From: JAAZKA01 sp034926225
GTDB taxonomy: Bacteria > Bacillota > Clostridia > Oscillospirales > QAMX01
Direction: 5' to 3'
Assembly (NCBI GenBank): GCA_034926225.1
Contig: JAYFRF010000009.1
Span: 1-64,000 of the forward strand
Length of the DNA: 64,000 nucleotides
The notes under the pieces are model-generated. The model was not told the origin of the DNA. It ran no database searches and was given only the letters and a program-made list of their open reading frames with translations. A program made the translations under genes and the position numbers. Shown piece after piece: positions 51,406 to 60,634 of this stretch (the first letter of the stretch is position 1; every line of letters starts with the position of its first letter).

Positions 51406-52848
51406 ATGTCCACGCGAATCGCCGCATGGCTTCTGTTCGCGCTGTTTCTGTTCCCCGACGCATACCCCGGATACGGTAGCTTCCTCCGTGTGGATACCCA
51501 TGCCGACACGCTTGCCGCCGCGCTGACTAAGGGGTTTTCCCGGACGGATACCGCCACCCTCACGACAGCCGACGGGGAAATCCTCCGCGTGGAGGGCGCG
51601 TCCGATACCGCGCGCGTCCGGCTCTACCGCTTCCCCTCCGGCGCGCTTGTCTGCCAGCGGCAGGAACGCGCTGCCGCCACGGTGACCATCGACTTCACCG
51701 GCTCCGGTACCGTCCGATGGGTCGAAAACGGCGTGTGGGTCGAGAAGCCCTCCGTGACGAGCGGCACTCAGACTTTATATATTCGCTTGACCGACGGGGG
51801 AGAGACGCGCGAGCTGATTGTCAATCCGCCGAAGATGTATCGCGGCGCGCCGCTCGGCTGCGTCGAGGAAATCCCCGCGTCCGCGGGCACCGTTTCCGTC
51901 GCCGAAAACGCCGGGAACGTTCGCGTAACCATCCGGGTACCCCTTCCCCCTTACGCTGCGTGGGCGGACTGGTCGGTCGTCTATGCCGACACGCCGCTGA
52001 TCGACTGGTCGAATGACACTCTGCGCGCGCTGTGGGCTAACTACGACCTCAGCGAGAAAAGCCGTCTGACCTTCGACGGCTGCTGTTACAAAATAGAGCC
52101 TGACTATGAACCGGCGGGGGAGAATATCTTCGAATACGCACCCTCCATGTACGTCCCAAACGGCATGGCGCAGTCCGGCGGCTCCGACGCGGCGTTTTAT
52201 CTCGCGACCGTCATGCTCGACCTCGCACGCAGCCGCTACACCGACGAGGGCTATTTCCCGACCGAGACGAGAAGCCTCTGGCTTGCGCGCGACTACGGGT
52301 GTGCCCCAGGATTCTTCGATACCCGGTTTAATACCGACACCGCCTATTCGTATCGGAAGCTCGGGCGCGAGTACGGTATCCCCGCCTTCCTCGACGTCGC
52401 CGAACGCTACACAGCGTATCTCCTTGCGCATATCGAAACGTACGGAATCCCGACCGAAAACGGCGTACTGGCCCCCGACTACGCGGGCTCGGGGGAGCCT
52501 ACGCACGCTTCCTTAAACCATATGCTCGCGGAAATACTCTATCTCTACCGCGACGGCTCCGAGGAGGCGTCGTCCGCTGCCGACGCGCTTCTCGCCGGGA
52601 TCGCCGATCTCGGCCGCGCGTGGATCCGCCCGAACGGGAATCTTCACTACGCATGGCTTCCCGACGGGTCGTTTGGTTTAGAGGATTACCCGTATCTGAC
52701 GTATAACGATCTCTACAACCTGCAAAGCTACCTCTATGAGACGACCGGCGTTCAAAACGCCGCGATCGACATGCTCATGCACGCAAAGCTTGCGTGGATG
52801 CGCGGTAACGGTATAACCGGCTACAAAACAGACCTCATCGGCAACTAA
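51406..52848 (+). CDS. Secreted or anchored alpha/alpha-barrel protein, GH-like
   Basis: A protein of 480 residues. The first 24 residues (ARIAAWLLFALFLFPDAYPG-like hydrophobic run) look like a signal or anchor sequence. Residues about 30-185 are beta-rich. The rest is helical and rich in aromatic residues (FYLATVMLDLARSRY, YNDLYNLQSYLYETTG), the pattern of an alpha/alpha toroid seen in six-hairpin glycosidases and in glucuronyl C5-epimerase C-terminal domains. I do not recognise the family with certainty. It sits next to the GH2 gene and may act on the same sugar. GGAGG precedes the ATG. Confidence 0.7.
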   Translation: MSTRIAAWLLFALFLFPDAYPGYGSFLRVDTHADTLAAALTKGFSRTDTATLTTADGEILRVEGASDTARVRLYRFPSGALVCQRQERAAATVTIDFTGSGTVRWVENGVWVEKPSVTSGTQTLYIRLTDGGETRELIVNPPKMYRGAPLGCVEEIPASAGTVSVAENAGNVRVTIRVPLPPYAAWADWSVVYADTPLIDWSNDTLRALWANYDLSEKSRLTFDGCCYKIEPDYEPAGENIFEYAPSMYVPNGMAQSGGSDAAFYLATVMLDLARSRYTDEGYFPTETRSLWLARDYGCAPGFFDTRFNTDTAYSYRKLGREYGIPAFLDVAERYTAYLLAHIETYGIPTENGVLAPDYAGSGEPTHASLNHMLAEILYLYRDGSEEASSAADALLAGIADLGRAWIRPNGNLHYAWLPDGSFGLEDYPYLTYNDLYNLQSYLYETTGVQNAAIDMLMHAKLAWMRGNGITGYKTDLIGN

Positions 52849-52862
52849 AAGGAGGGTTTTCA

Positions 52863-55202
52863 TTGGCAGAGCATCCGTTTTACAGGCTTGCGCCGTTTAT
52901 TCAGGAATTTATCTATAAGAACGAGTGGAAATCCCTGCGCGCCGTACAGGTCGCGGCGTGCGAGACGATTTTCGATACCGACTGCCATCTCCTGCTCGCG
53001 GCAACCACCGCCGCGGGAAAAACCGAGGCCGCGTTCTTCCCGATTCTCACCGACCTTTACGAAAATCCCCCCGCGACCCTCGGCGCGCTCTATATCGGCC
53101 CCTTAAAAGCCCTCATCAACGATCAGTTCCAACGCCTGGAAGCCCTCTGCGCCGAAGGGGACATCCCCGTATGGCACCGCCACGGCGACGTGTCGCAGTC
53201 CCACAAGGAAAAGATGCTTAAAAACCCACGCGGCGTGCTGCAAATTACCCCGGAATCCCTCGAAGCCCTGATGATGCACAAGCACGGTGACCTCGTCCGT
53301 CTGTTCGGGGAGCTGCGCTATGTCGTCATCGACGAGGTACATGCCCTCATGCGCGCCGACCGCGGCGGTCAGGTGCTGTGCCTGCTCGAGCGCCTGGAGC
53401 GTATGTCCGGCTGCCGACCCCGCAGAATCGGGCTTTCCGCCACCATCGGTGACCTAGACGCCGCGGGACGCTGGCTTGCCGGTAACAGCGGCCGCCGCAC
53501 CATTGCCCCCAAGCTCGAGGCGGTCGGTACGCGCTGGCGGCTCACCCTCGCGCATTTCCCCGTCTCCGAAAACGCCTCCGACTACAACCGCACCCGCCGC
53601 TGGAAGCTCCCGAACGCCCTGCCGGACGAAGCACCGCCCGAGCCTGTCCTCGCCGAAACCGCGCCCGATGTCGAAAGTCCCGACGGCGCCGCCTACGATG
53701 AAAAGGCCGCGGAGTCGGGTGTCCTCGCAAACGCCGACCCCGGCTTCCACTATATTTTCGACCACACAGCGGGCAAGAAGTGCCTAATTTTTTGCAACAG
53801 CCGCGAGGAAGCGGAAATGGTTACCACCACCCTCCGCCAGTACTGCGAGGACATGCACGAGCCGGAACGTTTCCTCATCCATCACGGCAACCTTTCCGCG
53901 TCCTACCGCGAGACGGCCGAGGCCCTCATGAAGGACGACACCCTGACGTTCTCCACCGTGACCACGGCGACGCTGGAGCTTGGCATTGATATCGGTAGGC
54001 TCGAGCGGGCGTTTCAGGTGGACGCGCCTTTCACCGTCAGCTCATTTTTACAGCGCATGGGACGCACCGGGCGGCGCGGAGATCCGCAGGAGATGTGGTT
54101 CGTCCTCCGCGAAGCCCCGCCCCTGCCGAGAGCGCCCATCCAGCACCACATCCCGTGGAAGCTTTTGCAGGCCATCGCCCTCGTCCAGCTTTATCTCGAG
54201 GAAAAGTGGGTAGAACCCCCGCGCGAGGGTAAGCGGCCGTTCTCGCTTCTGTTCCATCAGACCTTAAGCACCCTTGCCTCCTGCGGAGAGCTGACCCCAC
54301 CGCAGCTTGCCGACCGCGTGCTGCGCCTGTCGCCCTTCCAAAACATCTCCCCGGACGATTACCGCGCGCTTCTGCGGCACATGCTCGACAACGACATGAT
54401 CCAGACGACCGCCGACCGGGGTTTGATCATCGGCCTTGCCGGGGAACGCATTGTCAACAGCTATAAGTTCTACGCCGTCTTCCGCGAGGACGAGGAGTAC
54501 GCCGTCCGCTGGGAGTCCCAGGAGCTTGGCACACTCGTCATGCCGCCGCCCGTCGGGGAGCGCGTCGCCATTGCCGGACGCGTCTGGGAGGTCACGGAGC
54601 TTGACTTAAAGAAGCGTGTCCTCTACGTCGAGCCGGTGCGCGGCAACGTCCCGGCTTATTTCGGCCTTGTTCCCGGCGACATCCACACAAAGGTGCTGGA
54701 ACGTATGCGGCAGGCTCTCATCGAGGACGTAAACTATCCTTATCTGCAAAAAAACGCCGCACAGCGTCTCTACGAAGTCCGTACGCAGGTTCACGCCGCG
54801 AAGCTTTTAGAGGGAAGCTCCCCGCGTGACATACTTTTCCGGCTCGGCGGCGATATGTGGTGCCTGACCCCCTGGCTCGGCACCTACGCATTTCTCGCGC
54901 TCGAGCGCTTCCTGCGCCTGATCTGCGGCAAGGAGCTCTCTCTCTCCGGCTTTGAATCCTCCCGCCCGTATTTCATGCAGTTCCACATGAAGGCCTCCGA
55001 GGACGAGTTCTGGCAGATCGTCCTCCGTCATGCGGCGGAGCCGGACGACCCCATGCAGTATCTCTACGACGGCGAAGTCCCGATCTTTGAAAAATACGAC
55101 GACTACGTCCCAGCGGAGCTTTTGCGCCGCGCGTTTGCCTACGGGGTGCTTGATATCGATGGAGCGAAGAAGAGAATGCTGGAGGCTTCCTCCGCTTGCT
55201 GA
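52863..55202 (+). CDS. Lhr-like DEAD/DEAH helicase
   Basis: A protein of 779 residues with a TTG start (GGAGGG upstream). Motif I is AATTAAGKTEAAFF, Ia is YIGPLKALINDQ, motif II is VVIDEVHALM, motif III is LSATIGDL, and the C-terminal lobe has TATLELGIDIGRLE and QRMGRTGRRG. The C-terminal 300 residues resemble the long tail of Lhr-type helicases. It unwinds nucleic acid, probably in repair or RNA processing. It is in line with the two glycosidase-like genes but has no obvious link to them. Confidence 0.9.
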   Translation: MAEHPFYRLAPFIQEFIYKNEWKSLRAVQVAACETIFDTDCHLLLAATTAAGKTEAAFFPILTDLYENPPATLGALYIGPLKALINDQFQRLEALCAEGDIPVWHRHGDVSQSHKEKMLKNPRGVLQITPESLEALMMHKHGDLVRLFGELRYVVIDEVHALMRADRGGQVLCLLERLERMSGCRPRRIGLSATIGDLDAAGRWLAGNSGRRTIAPKLEAVGTRWRLTLAHFPVSENASDYNRTRRWKLPNALPDEAPPEPVLAETAPDVESPDGAAYDEKAAESGVLANADPGFHYIFDHTAGKKCLIFCNSREEAEMVTTTLRQYCEDMHEPERFLIHHGNLSASYRETAEALMKDDTLTFSTVTTATLELGIDIGRLERAFQVDAPFTVSSFLQRMGRTGRRGDPQEMWFVLREAPPLPRAPIQHHIPWKLLQAIALVQLYLEEKWVEPPREGKRPFSLLFHQTLSTLASCGELTPPQLADRVLRLSPFQNISPDDYRALLRHMLDNDMIQTTADRGLIIGLAGERIVNSYKFYAVFREDEEYAVRWESQELGTLVMPPPVGERVAIAGRVWEVTELDLKKRVLYVEPVRGNVPAYFGLVPGDIHTKVLERMRQALIEDVNYPYLQKNAAQRLYEVRTQVHAAKLLEGSSPRDILFRLGGDMWCLTPWLGTYAFLALERFLRLICGKELSLSGFESSRPYFMQFHMKASEDEFWQIVLRHAAEPDDPMQYLYDGEVPIFEKYDDYVPAELLRRAFAYGVLDIDGAKKRMLEASSAC

Positions 55203-55227
55203 AACTTTTCAATGGCTGATACCTTTG

Positions 55228-55683
55228 CAGGGGCGCTTCCCGCCCCCTGCACCCCAGGGTTACTTTCTTTGCACGAGCAAAGAAAGTAACAAAGAAAGCT
55301 CGCTTAGGGGAACTTCGTTCCCCTAAGTACCCCTCCGGGGTTGCGTCACCTGCGGGCGACGCTTATACGAAGGTTTGCCTTTCATTAAAACAACTGTGCC
55401 GTCGTCTTCTGATCCATTCCGAAAACTCACCCTTGTTCTCGGGTGGCATTTTCCGTCAGGACAGGAGACGACGGCATTTCCAACTTTATACAAATTAAAC
55501 TCCCGTATAAGCATCGCGAAGCGATGCCGTTCCGGGGTAATTCTTAAGAGGACTTTAGTCCTCTTAAGACGGCTTTCTTTCCCTCTTTCTTTGCCGGTGC
55601 AAAGAAAGAGGTCGGGAGGTGCAGGGGGGCGAAGCGCCCCTTGCAAACTATCCACTGCTTTCAGTAAAAGCAGTGGGATAGTT
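55228..55683. repeat. Palindrome cluster between helicase and aspartate kinase
   Basis: At least six hairpins occur: GCAGGGGCG/CGCCCCCTGC, GTTACTTTCTTTGC/GCAAAGAAAGTAAC (55259-55290), GGGGAAC/GTTCCCC, GCATCGC/GCGATGC, CTTAAGAGGAC/GTCCTCTTAAG, CCTCTTTCTTTGC/GCAAAGAAAGAGG, GGGGCG/CGCCCC, and CACTGCTTT/AAAGCAGTG. No coding frame is convincing. The last may serve as terminator for the minus-strand lysC gene. Confidence 0.8.
55362..55511. other. Nested 150-base palindromic element
   Basis: CTTATACG at 55362-55369 pairs with CGTATAAG at 55504-55511; GCCGTCGTCT at 55398-55407 pairs with AGACGACGGC at 55466-55475; an inner CACCC/GGGTG and GAAAA/TTTTC stem lies in the centre. The unpaired parts are A+T-rich. 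It may be a small non-autonomous mobile element or a structured RNA. Confidence 0.5.
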
Positions 55684-57003
55684 TTAATAAACGAAGAATT
55701 CCACATAGACCGCGCGCACCGCGCGCTCGAAGTCGGCTTCGTCTACGCCGATGATAATGTTCATCTCCGACGACCCCTGGTCGATCATGCGGATGTTGAT
55801 GTCTGCGCCTGCGATGGCGGAAAGGAGGCGGGCGGCAATACCTTTGGAACGCACCATGCCGCGTCCGACGACGGCAAGCAGCGCGATGTTGCGCACGACC
55901 TCGATGTGGTCGGGCGACGCCGCTTCCTGAATCTCCGAGAGCAGCGTATCCTCGATGCCGTCCAAAAGCTCCGCGTGCAGGACGATGCCCAGCGTGTCGA
56001 TGCCCGTGGGCAGATGCTCGTAGCTGATACCATGGCGTTCCAGTACGGATAACACCTTGCGGGTAAAGCCGACCTCCGAGTTCATCATGTCCTTCTCCAG
56101 CGTGATAACGCTGAAGCCCCGCTTACCGGCCACGCCCGTGACTTTGCCCGTGCGGATCGGGGCGTCCGACGCCTGCACAATCCGCGTGCCGGGCTCCTCC
56201 GGTGCGTTTGTGTTGCGGATGTTGATCGGAATGCCTACCGCCCGTACCGGGAAAATCGAATCCTCGTGCAAAACAGTCGCACCCATGTATGACAACTCCC
56301 GCAGCTCCGCAAAGCTGATCGTCTCGATGATGCGCGGGTTCGTGACAAGACGCGGGTCGGCTACCGAGAAACCTGAGACATCGGTCCAGTTTTCGTATAA
56401 CGCCGCACCTACGCCGCGCGCCACGATCGCACCCGATATGTCCGAGCCGCCGCGCGAAAATGTCTTAACCTTCTTGTCATACCCGCGTCCGTAAAAGCCC
56501 GGAATGACCGCGCGCGGAAAGCGGGAGGACATCTCACGGATCGCCGCATAGGTGAGATCCTCGTCAAGACGCCCCGAACGGTCGAAAAAGATCACGTTGG
56601 CCGCGTCCACAAACGGATAGCCGAGGTACGCCGCCAGCAGGATGCCGTTCAGGTACTCGCCGCGCGACGCCGCATAGTCGCGCATGCCATCCTCGCCATA
56701 CGCGCGTTCAATCGCAGCAAACTCTGTCTCGAGATCGACGCCCAGGGACAGCTCGCGGGCAATTCCTTCAAAACGCTCCCGGATTGGCGCGAACGCGGTC
56801 TCAAACGCCTCTCCACGACGCACGGCATCATAGCTCCCATATAAAAGATCGGTGACTTTGCGGTCGCCGGAATTGCGTTTGCCCGGTGCGGACGGGACGA
56901 CATAACGGCGGGAGGGGTCCGCCTTGATGATCGCGGCGACCTTTTGAAATTGCGCGGCGTCGGCAAGTGAGCTTCCGCCAAATTTGACTACAGTTACAGA
57001 CAT
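55684..57003 (-). CDS. lysC: Aspartate kinase
   Basis: A protein of 439 residues. The kinase core starts VVKFGGSSLADAAQFQKVA, with RGGSDISGAIVARGVGA and GFSVADPRLVTNPRIIETIS as further family motifs. The C-terminus holds two ACT domains (about 290-435, with MMNSEVGFTRKVLSVLERHG and AVVGRGMVRSKGIAARLLSA), where lysine or threonine would bind. The enzyme makes aspartyl phosphate, the first step to lysine, threonine and methionine. It has its own promoter. AAAGGAG precedes the ATG. Confidence 0.95.
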   Translation of the reverse strand: MSVTVVKFGGSSLADAAQFQKVAAIIKADPSRRYVVPSAPGKRNSGDRKVTDLLYGSYDAVRRGEAFETAFAPIRERFEGIARELSLGVDLETEFAAIERAYGEDGMRDYAASRGEYLNGILLAAYLGYPFVDAANVIFFDRSGRLDEDLTYAAIREMSSRFPRAVIPGFYGRGYDKKVKTFSRGGSDISGAIVARGVGAALYENWTDVSGFSVADPRLVTNPRIIETISFAELRELSYMGATVLHEDSIFPVRAVGIPINIRNTNAPEEPGTRIVQASDAPIRTGKVTGVAGKRGFSVITLEKDMMNSEVGFTRKVLSVLERHGISYEHLPTGIDTLGIVLHAELLDGIEDTLLSEIQEAASPDHIEVVRNIALLAVVGRGMVRSKGIAARLLSAIAGADINIRMIDQGSSEMNIIIGVDEADFERAVRAVYVEFFVY

Positions 57004-57035
57004 GTAAAAAACGACTCCTTTGACCGAATAGAATT

Positions 57036-57064
57036 ATTATAATGTATGCGCAAAGCCTTTGCAA
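57036..57064 (-). promoter_or_regulatory. Promoter of lysC
   Basis: On the minus strand TTGCAA (57059-57064) and TATAAT (57036-57041) are 17 bases apart, about 33 bases before the ATG. Confidence 0.68.
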
Positions 57065-57249
57065 GGTACATTTCGCTTAAGCTTTCATAACCGCAGACTT
57101 TTTTATTATAACGAATGCACTACAAAAACACTTAAAACTGCGCCGAAGTAGATAGAGAGGTTCCTTATCGCCGCCTTTATGACGCGAATTTAGGAATTTC
57201 GGCGAATCTTTCCGGACGGCGCCCTCTCGTTTTCGTGAATTTTTGGTTG

Positions 57250-57278
57250 TTGACATCTTGCAGTTTTCAGCGTATACT
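57250..57278 (+). promoter_or_regulatory. Promoter of the T-box transcript
   Basis: TTGACA at 57250-57255 and TATACT at 57273-57278, 17 bases apart, just before the T-box leader. Confidence 0.72.
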
Positions 57279-57284
57279 AAGAAT

Positions 57285-57600
57285 AGTTTCATAAGGTAAA
57301 CCGTTGAGACGGGCGAGTACGCAAAAAGACTCCCTTTGCAGAGAGCCGCCGGTGATGAAAAGGCGGTATCGGAGATTTTGCCGAATGGACCGTGGAGGGC
57401 GAGCCGAAAACATCGCATGTGTGCGTATCGTACACGTATGATGTGAGTATGCTTCGACGGGGATTCCCACGTTACGGGAAGGCCGCATGGTAGTGCGGAG
57501 TAAGTGGACGGCAATATCGCCGTCAATTCGGGTGGCACCGCAGAAGCGTTTGTAAGCTTTTGTCCCGGAAAATGATTTTTCCGAGGATGAAGGCTTTTTT
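57285..57600 (+). ncRNA. T-box riboswitch, predicted tryptophan
   Basis: Stem I features include AGAGAGCCGCCGGTGATGAA (the AG bulge and distal loop region). The specifier is probably TGG at 57386-57388 in CCGAATGGACC, for tRNA-Trp. The T-box AATTCGGGTGGCACCGC is at 57525-57541. A terminator with GTCCCGGAAAA and its partner, then TTTTTT, ends near 57600. It would stop transcription when tRNA-Trp is charged. It precedes the tryptophan synthase gene, which agrees with the specifier. Confidence 0.9.
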
Positions 57601-57672
57601 CATACTCTTCTTCCCGGAAGAACGCGGAATCCTACCAGCTTCCGCACATTTTTGAAAGGAGAGACTCTTACT

Positions 57673-59058
57673 ATGAAAACCGCCGCCGACGTAAACATCC
57701 CCTACAAGATCTATCTGTCCGAAAACGAACTTCCCCATGCGTGGTACAACGTCCGCGCCGATATGAAGAATAAACCCGCGCCGCTTCTGCACCCCGGAAC
57801 CTTGCAGCCTATGGGCTACGATGATCTCCGCCCCGTCTTCTGCGACGAGCTCGTGCGTCAGGAGCTGGACGACACCACCCCGTATATCGATATCCCCACG
57901 GAAATCCGCGACTTTTATAAGATGTACCGCCCGTCCCCCCTCGTCCGCGCCTACTGCCTCGAGGAAAAGCTCGGTACCCCGGCGAAAATCTACTATAAGT
58001 TTGAAGGCAACAATACCTCCGGCAGCCATAAGCTGAACTCCGCGATCGCGCAAGCGTATTATGCTAAAAAACAAGGCCTGAAAGGCGTCACCACCGAGAC
58101 CGGAGCCGGTCAGTGGGGTACCGCGTTGTCTATGGCTTGTGCATACCTCGGCCTTGAATGTCGGGTCTATATGGTGAAATGCTCCTACGAGCAGAAGCCC
58201 TTCCGCCGCGAGGTGATGCGTACCTACGGCGCGTCCGTGACCCCCAGCCCCTCCGAAACCACCGCCATAGGCCGTAAAATCCTTGCCGAGCATCCCGGCA
58301 CCACCGGCTCTCTCGGCTGCGCCATCTCCGAGGCCGTCGAGGTCGCCACGACAACTCCCGGCTTCCGCTATGTCCTCGGCAGCGTCCTCAATCAGGTGCT
58401 CCTGCATCAGTCTGTGATCGGTCTGGAAGCCAAAGCCGCCTTCGACAAAGTCGGCGTGCGCCCCGACGTGATCATCGGCTGCGCCGGCGGCGGCTCCAAC
58501 CTCGGCGGCCTGATCGCTCCCTTCATGCGCGAAAAACTGCACGGGGAAGCCGACTACCGCATCATCGCCGTCGAACCCGCCTCCTGCCCCAGCTTTACCC
58601 GCGGCAGGTTTGCCTATGACTTCTGCGATACCGGTATGGTTACTCCGCTTGCGAAAATGTATACGCTCGGTTCCGGCTTCATTCCCTCCGCCAACCACGC
58701 CGGCGGGCTCCGCTACCACGGCATGAGCTCCACCCTCTCCCAGCTCTACCACGACGGTCTCATGGAAGCGTGTTCCGTCGAGCAGACCTCCGTCTTCGAA
58801 GCCGCCGAAACCTTCGCCCGTGTCGAAGGCATCCTCCCTGCGCCCGAGTCCAGCCACGCCATCCGCGTCGCGATGGACGAGGCCATCCGCTGCCGTGAAA
58901 CCGGCGAGGAAAAAACCATCCTCTTTGGACTCACCGGCACCGGCTACTTCGATATGGTCGCCTACCAGAAGTACAACGACGGCGTCATGTCGGATACGAT
59001 CCCCACGGACGACGATCTGGCGGTTGGTTTTGCGGGTCTGCCGAGCGTGAACGGCTAA
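57673..59058 (+). CDS. Tryptophan synthase beta chain, TrpB2 type
   Basis: A protein of 461 residues from ATG 57673 (GGAGAG upstream), longer than TrpB1 proteins of about 400. The PLP Lys is in NNTSGSHKLNSAIAQAYYA, ETGAGQWGTALSMACAY holds the catalytic Glu, and GCAGGGSNLGGLIAPF binds the cofactor phosphate. It joins indole and serine. No trpA or other trp gene is nearby, so it may use free indole, as proposed for TrpB2 enzymes. The T-box leader indicates control by tryptophan supply. Confidence 0.93.
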   Translation: MKTAADVNIPYKIYLSENELPHAWYNVRADMKNKPAPLLHPGTLQPMGYDDLRPVFCDELVRQELDDTTPYIDIPTEIRDFYKMYRPSPLVRAYCLEEKLGTPAKIYYKFEGNNTSGSHKLNSAIAQAYYAKKQGLKGVTTETGAGQWGTALSMACAYLGLECRVYMVKCSYEQKPFRREVMRTYGASVTPSPSETTAIGRKILAEHPGTTGSLGCAISEAVEVATTTPGFRYVLGSVLNQVLLHQSVIGLEAKAAFDKVGVRPDVIIGCAGGGSNLGGLIAPFMREKLHGEADYRIIAVEPASCPSFTRGRFAYDFCDTGMVTPLAKMYTLGSGFIPSANHAGGLRYHGMSSTLSQLYHDGLMEACSVEQTSVFEAAETFARVEGILPAPESSHAIRVAMDEAIRCRETGEEKTILFGLTGTGYFDMVAYQKYNDGVMSDTIPTDDDLAVGFAGLPSVNG

Positions 59059-59123
59059 AACGCAAAAAAACAGGACAATTTGCGCGGGAAACAGGAAATC
59101 CTTTCGATTCCGCCGAATGTCTC

Positions 59124-59178
59124 TTGCATTTAAACACACAATGCGGTAGAATAGGAATGCGATTTTTATCGCATTCCT
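59124..59178 (+). promoter_or_regulatory. argH promoter with a hairpin at the transcript start
   Basis: TTGCAT at 59124-59129 and TAGAAT at 59147-59152, 17 bases apart. A perfect 11-pair stem (59153-59163 with 59168-59178) follows at once, then ATTCTTTTGC. Confidence 0.6.
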
Positions 59179-59209
59179 ATTCTTTTGCTTAACTTAAGGA
59201 GATTTGCAC

Positions 59210-60598
59210 ATGAAGCTCTGGGGCGGACGGTTCTCCCGTGAAACGGATAAGACCGCAAACGATTTCCAGGCATCGATCGGATTCGATCAGCGCCTGTACC
59301 GTGAGGATATTGAAGGCAGTATCGCCCATGCGACCATGCTCGCGCGGCAGGGGATTATCACGCATGACGACGAAAAGCAGATCGTCGAGGGACTCCACGG
59401 GATCCTTGCCGATATCGAAGCCGGGAAGCTCGAGTTCTCCGAGGATAACGAGGACATTCATATGAACATCGAGACCTTCCTGACCGCGCGTATCGGCAGC
59501 GCCGGGAAAAGGCTCCATACCGCGCGCTCCAGAAATGATCAGGTCGCTCTCGATATGCGCCTGTATACCCGCCGTGAAATAGGGGAGATCGAATCCCTCG
59601 TCGCGGATGCCCTCGAGGCGCTTTTGTCTCAAGCGCGTGCACACACCGCCAGCGTAATGCCCGCCTATACCCACCTGCAGCGCGCGCAGCCCGTGACGTT
59701 TGCCCATTATATGCTCGCCTGGGCCCAGATGCTCCGCCGCGACTATACCCGGCTTAGCGACTGCCGCGAACGCATGAACGAATGCCCCCTGGGCGCCGGT
59801 GCTTGCGCTTCGACGACCTACCCGCTCGACCGGGCGTTCGTGGCCGAAGCCCTCGGCTTTGACCGACCAACCGAAAACTCCATCGATTCCGTCTCCGACC
59901 GCGATTATCTGATTGAGCTCTGCTCCGCTTTGTCCATATTGATGATGCACCTTTCCCGTATGTGCGAGGAGCTTTGCCTATGGTGCTCGTGGGAGTTCCG
60001 CTTCGTCGAGATGGACGAGGCCTACTCCACCGGCTCCTCCATCATGCCCCAGAAGAAGAACCCCGACATGGCCGAGCTGATCCGTGGAAAGACCGGCCGC
60101 GTCTACGGCGACCTTATCGGCCTGCTTACCGTCATGAAAGCGCTCCCGCTTGCCTACAACAAGGACATGCAGGAGGACAAGGAAGCCGCCTTCGATGCGA
60201 TGGATACCGCGAAAAACTGTCTTCGGGTCTTTGCGCCGATGGTCCGCACCATGCGTATCCGCACCGACCGTCTCCGCGCGGCGGCAGGGGAGGGCTTTAT
60301 CAACGCCACCGACGCCGCCGACTACCTTGTCCGCCGCGGCATCCCCTTCCGCGACGCCTATACCGCCGTCGGCAAGCTTGTCGCGGCCTGCGTCGACGCC
60401 GGCACCACCCTCGAAAAGCTCCCGCTTCGGACCCTGCAAAGCATCCATCCCGCCTTCGGCCCCGACGTTTACGAGGCCATCTCCCTCGACGCCTGTGTCA
60501 ACGGCCGCAAAGTTCCCGGCGGCCCCGCCGAGGAAAGCGTCCGCACGCAGATCGCCGGGCTGGAAGCCTTTTTGAAGGAAGCCGCGACGGACGCTTAA
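59210..60598 (+). CDS. argH: Argininosuccinate lyase
   Basis: A protein of 462 residues. It starts MKLWGGRFSRETDKTANDFQ. The family signature GSSIMPQKKNPD is at about 275-286, with the catalytic Ser. HTARSRNDQVALD and TYTHLQRAQPVTFAHY (here AYTHLQRAQPVTFAHY) are the other two active-site regions. It splits argininosuccinate into arginine and fumarate, the last step of arginine synthesis. argG is not in the window. The RBS is AGGAG, seven bases before the ATG. Confidence 0.97.
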   Translation: MKLWGGRFSRETDKTANDFQASIGFDQRLYREDIEGSIAHATMLARQGIITHDDEKQIVEGLHGILADIEAGKLEFSEDNEDIHMNIETFLTARIGSAGKRLHTARSRNDQVALDMRLYTRREIGEIESLVADALEALLSQARAHTASVMPAYTHLQRAQPVTFAHYMLAWAQMLRRDYTRLSDCRERMNECPLGAGACASTTYPLDRAFVAEALGFDRPTENSIDSVSDRDYLIELCSALSILMMHLSRMCEELCLWCSWEFRFVEMDEAYSTGSSIMPQKKNPDMAELIRGKTGRVYGDLIGLLTVMKALPLAYNKDMQEDKEAAFDAMDTAKNCLRVFAPMVRTMRIRTDRLRAAAGEGFINATDAADYLVRRGIPFRDAYTAVGKLVAACVDAGTTLEKLPLRTLQSIHPAFGPDVYEAISLDACVNGRKVPGGPAEESVRTQIAGLEAFLKEAATDA

Positions 60599-60634
60599 AT
60601 CATTAGCCCTTAATACAAAGGAGGTCTTATTCAT

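Noticed and set aside
57523..59139. A 538-codon minus-strand frame opposite the TrpB2 gene
   Set aside because: It runs through the T-box leader and has Gly/Ala-rich noise composition, typical of a shadow.
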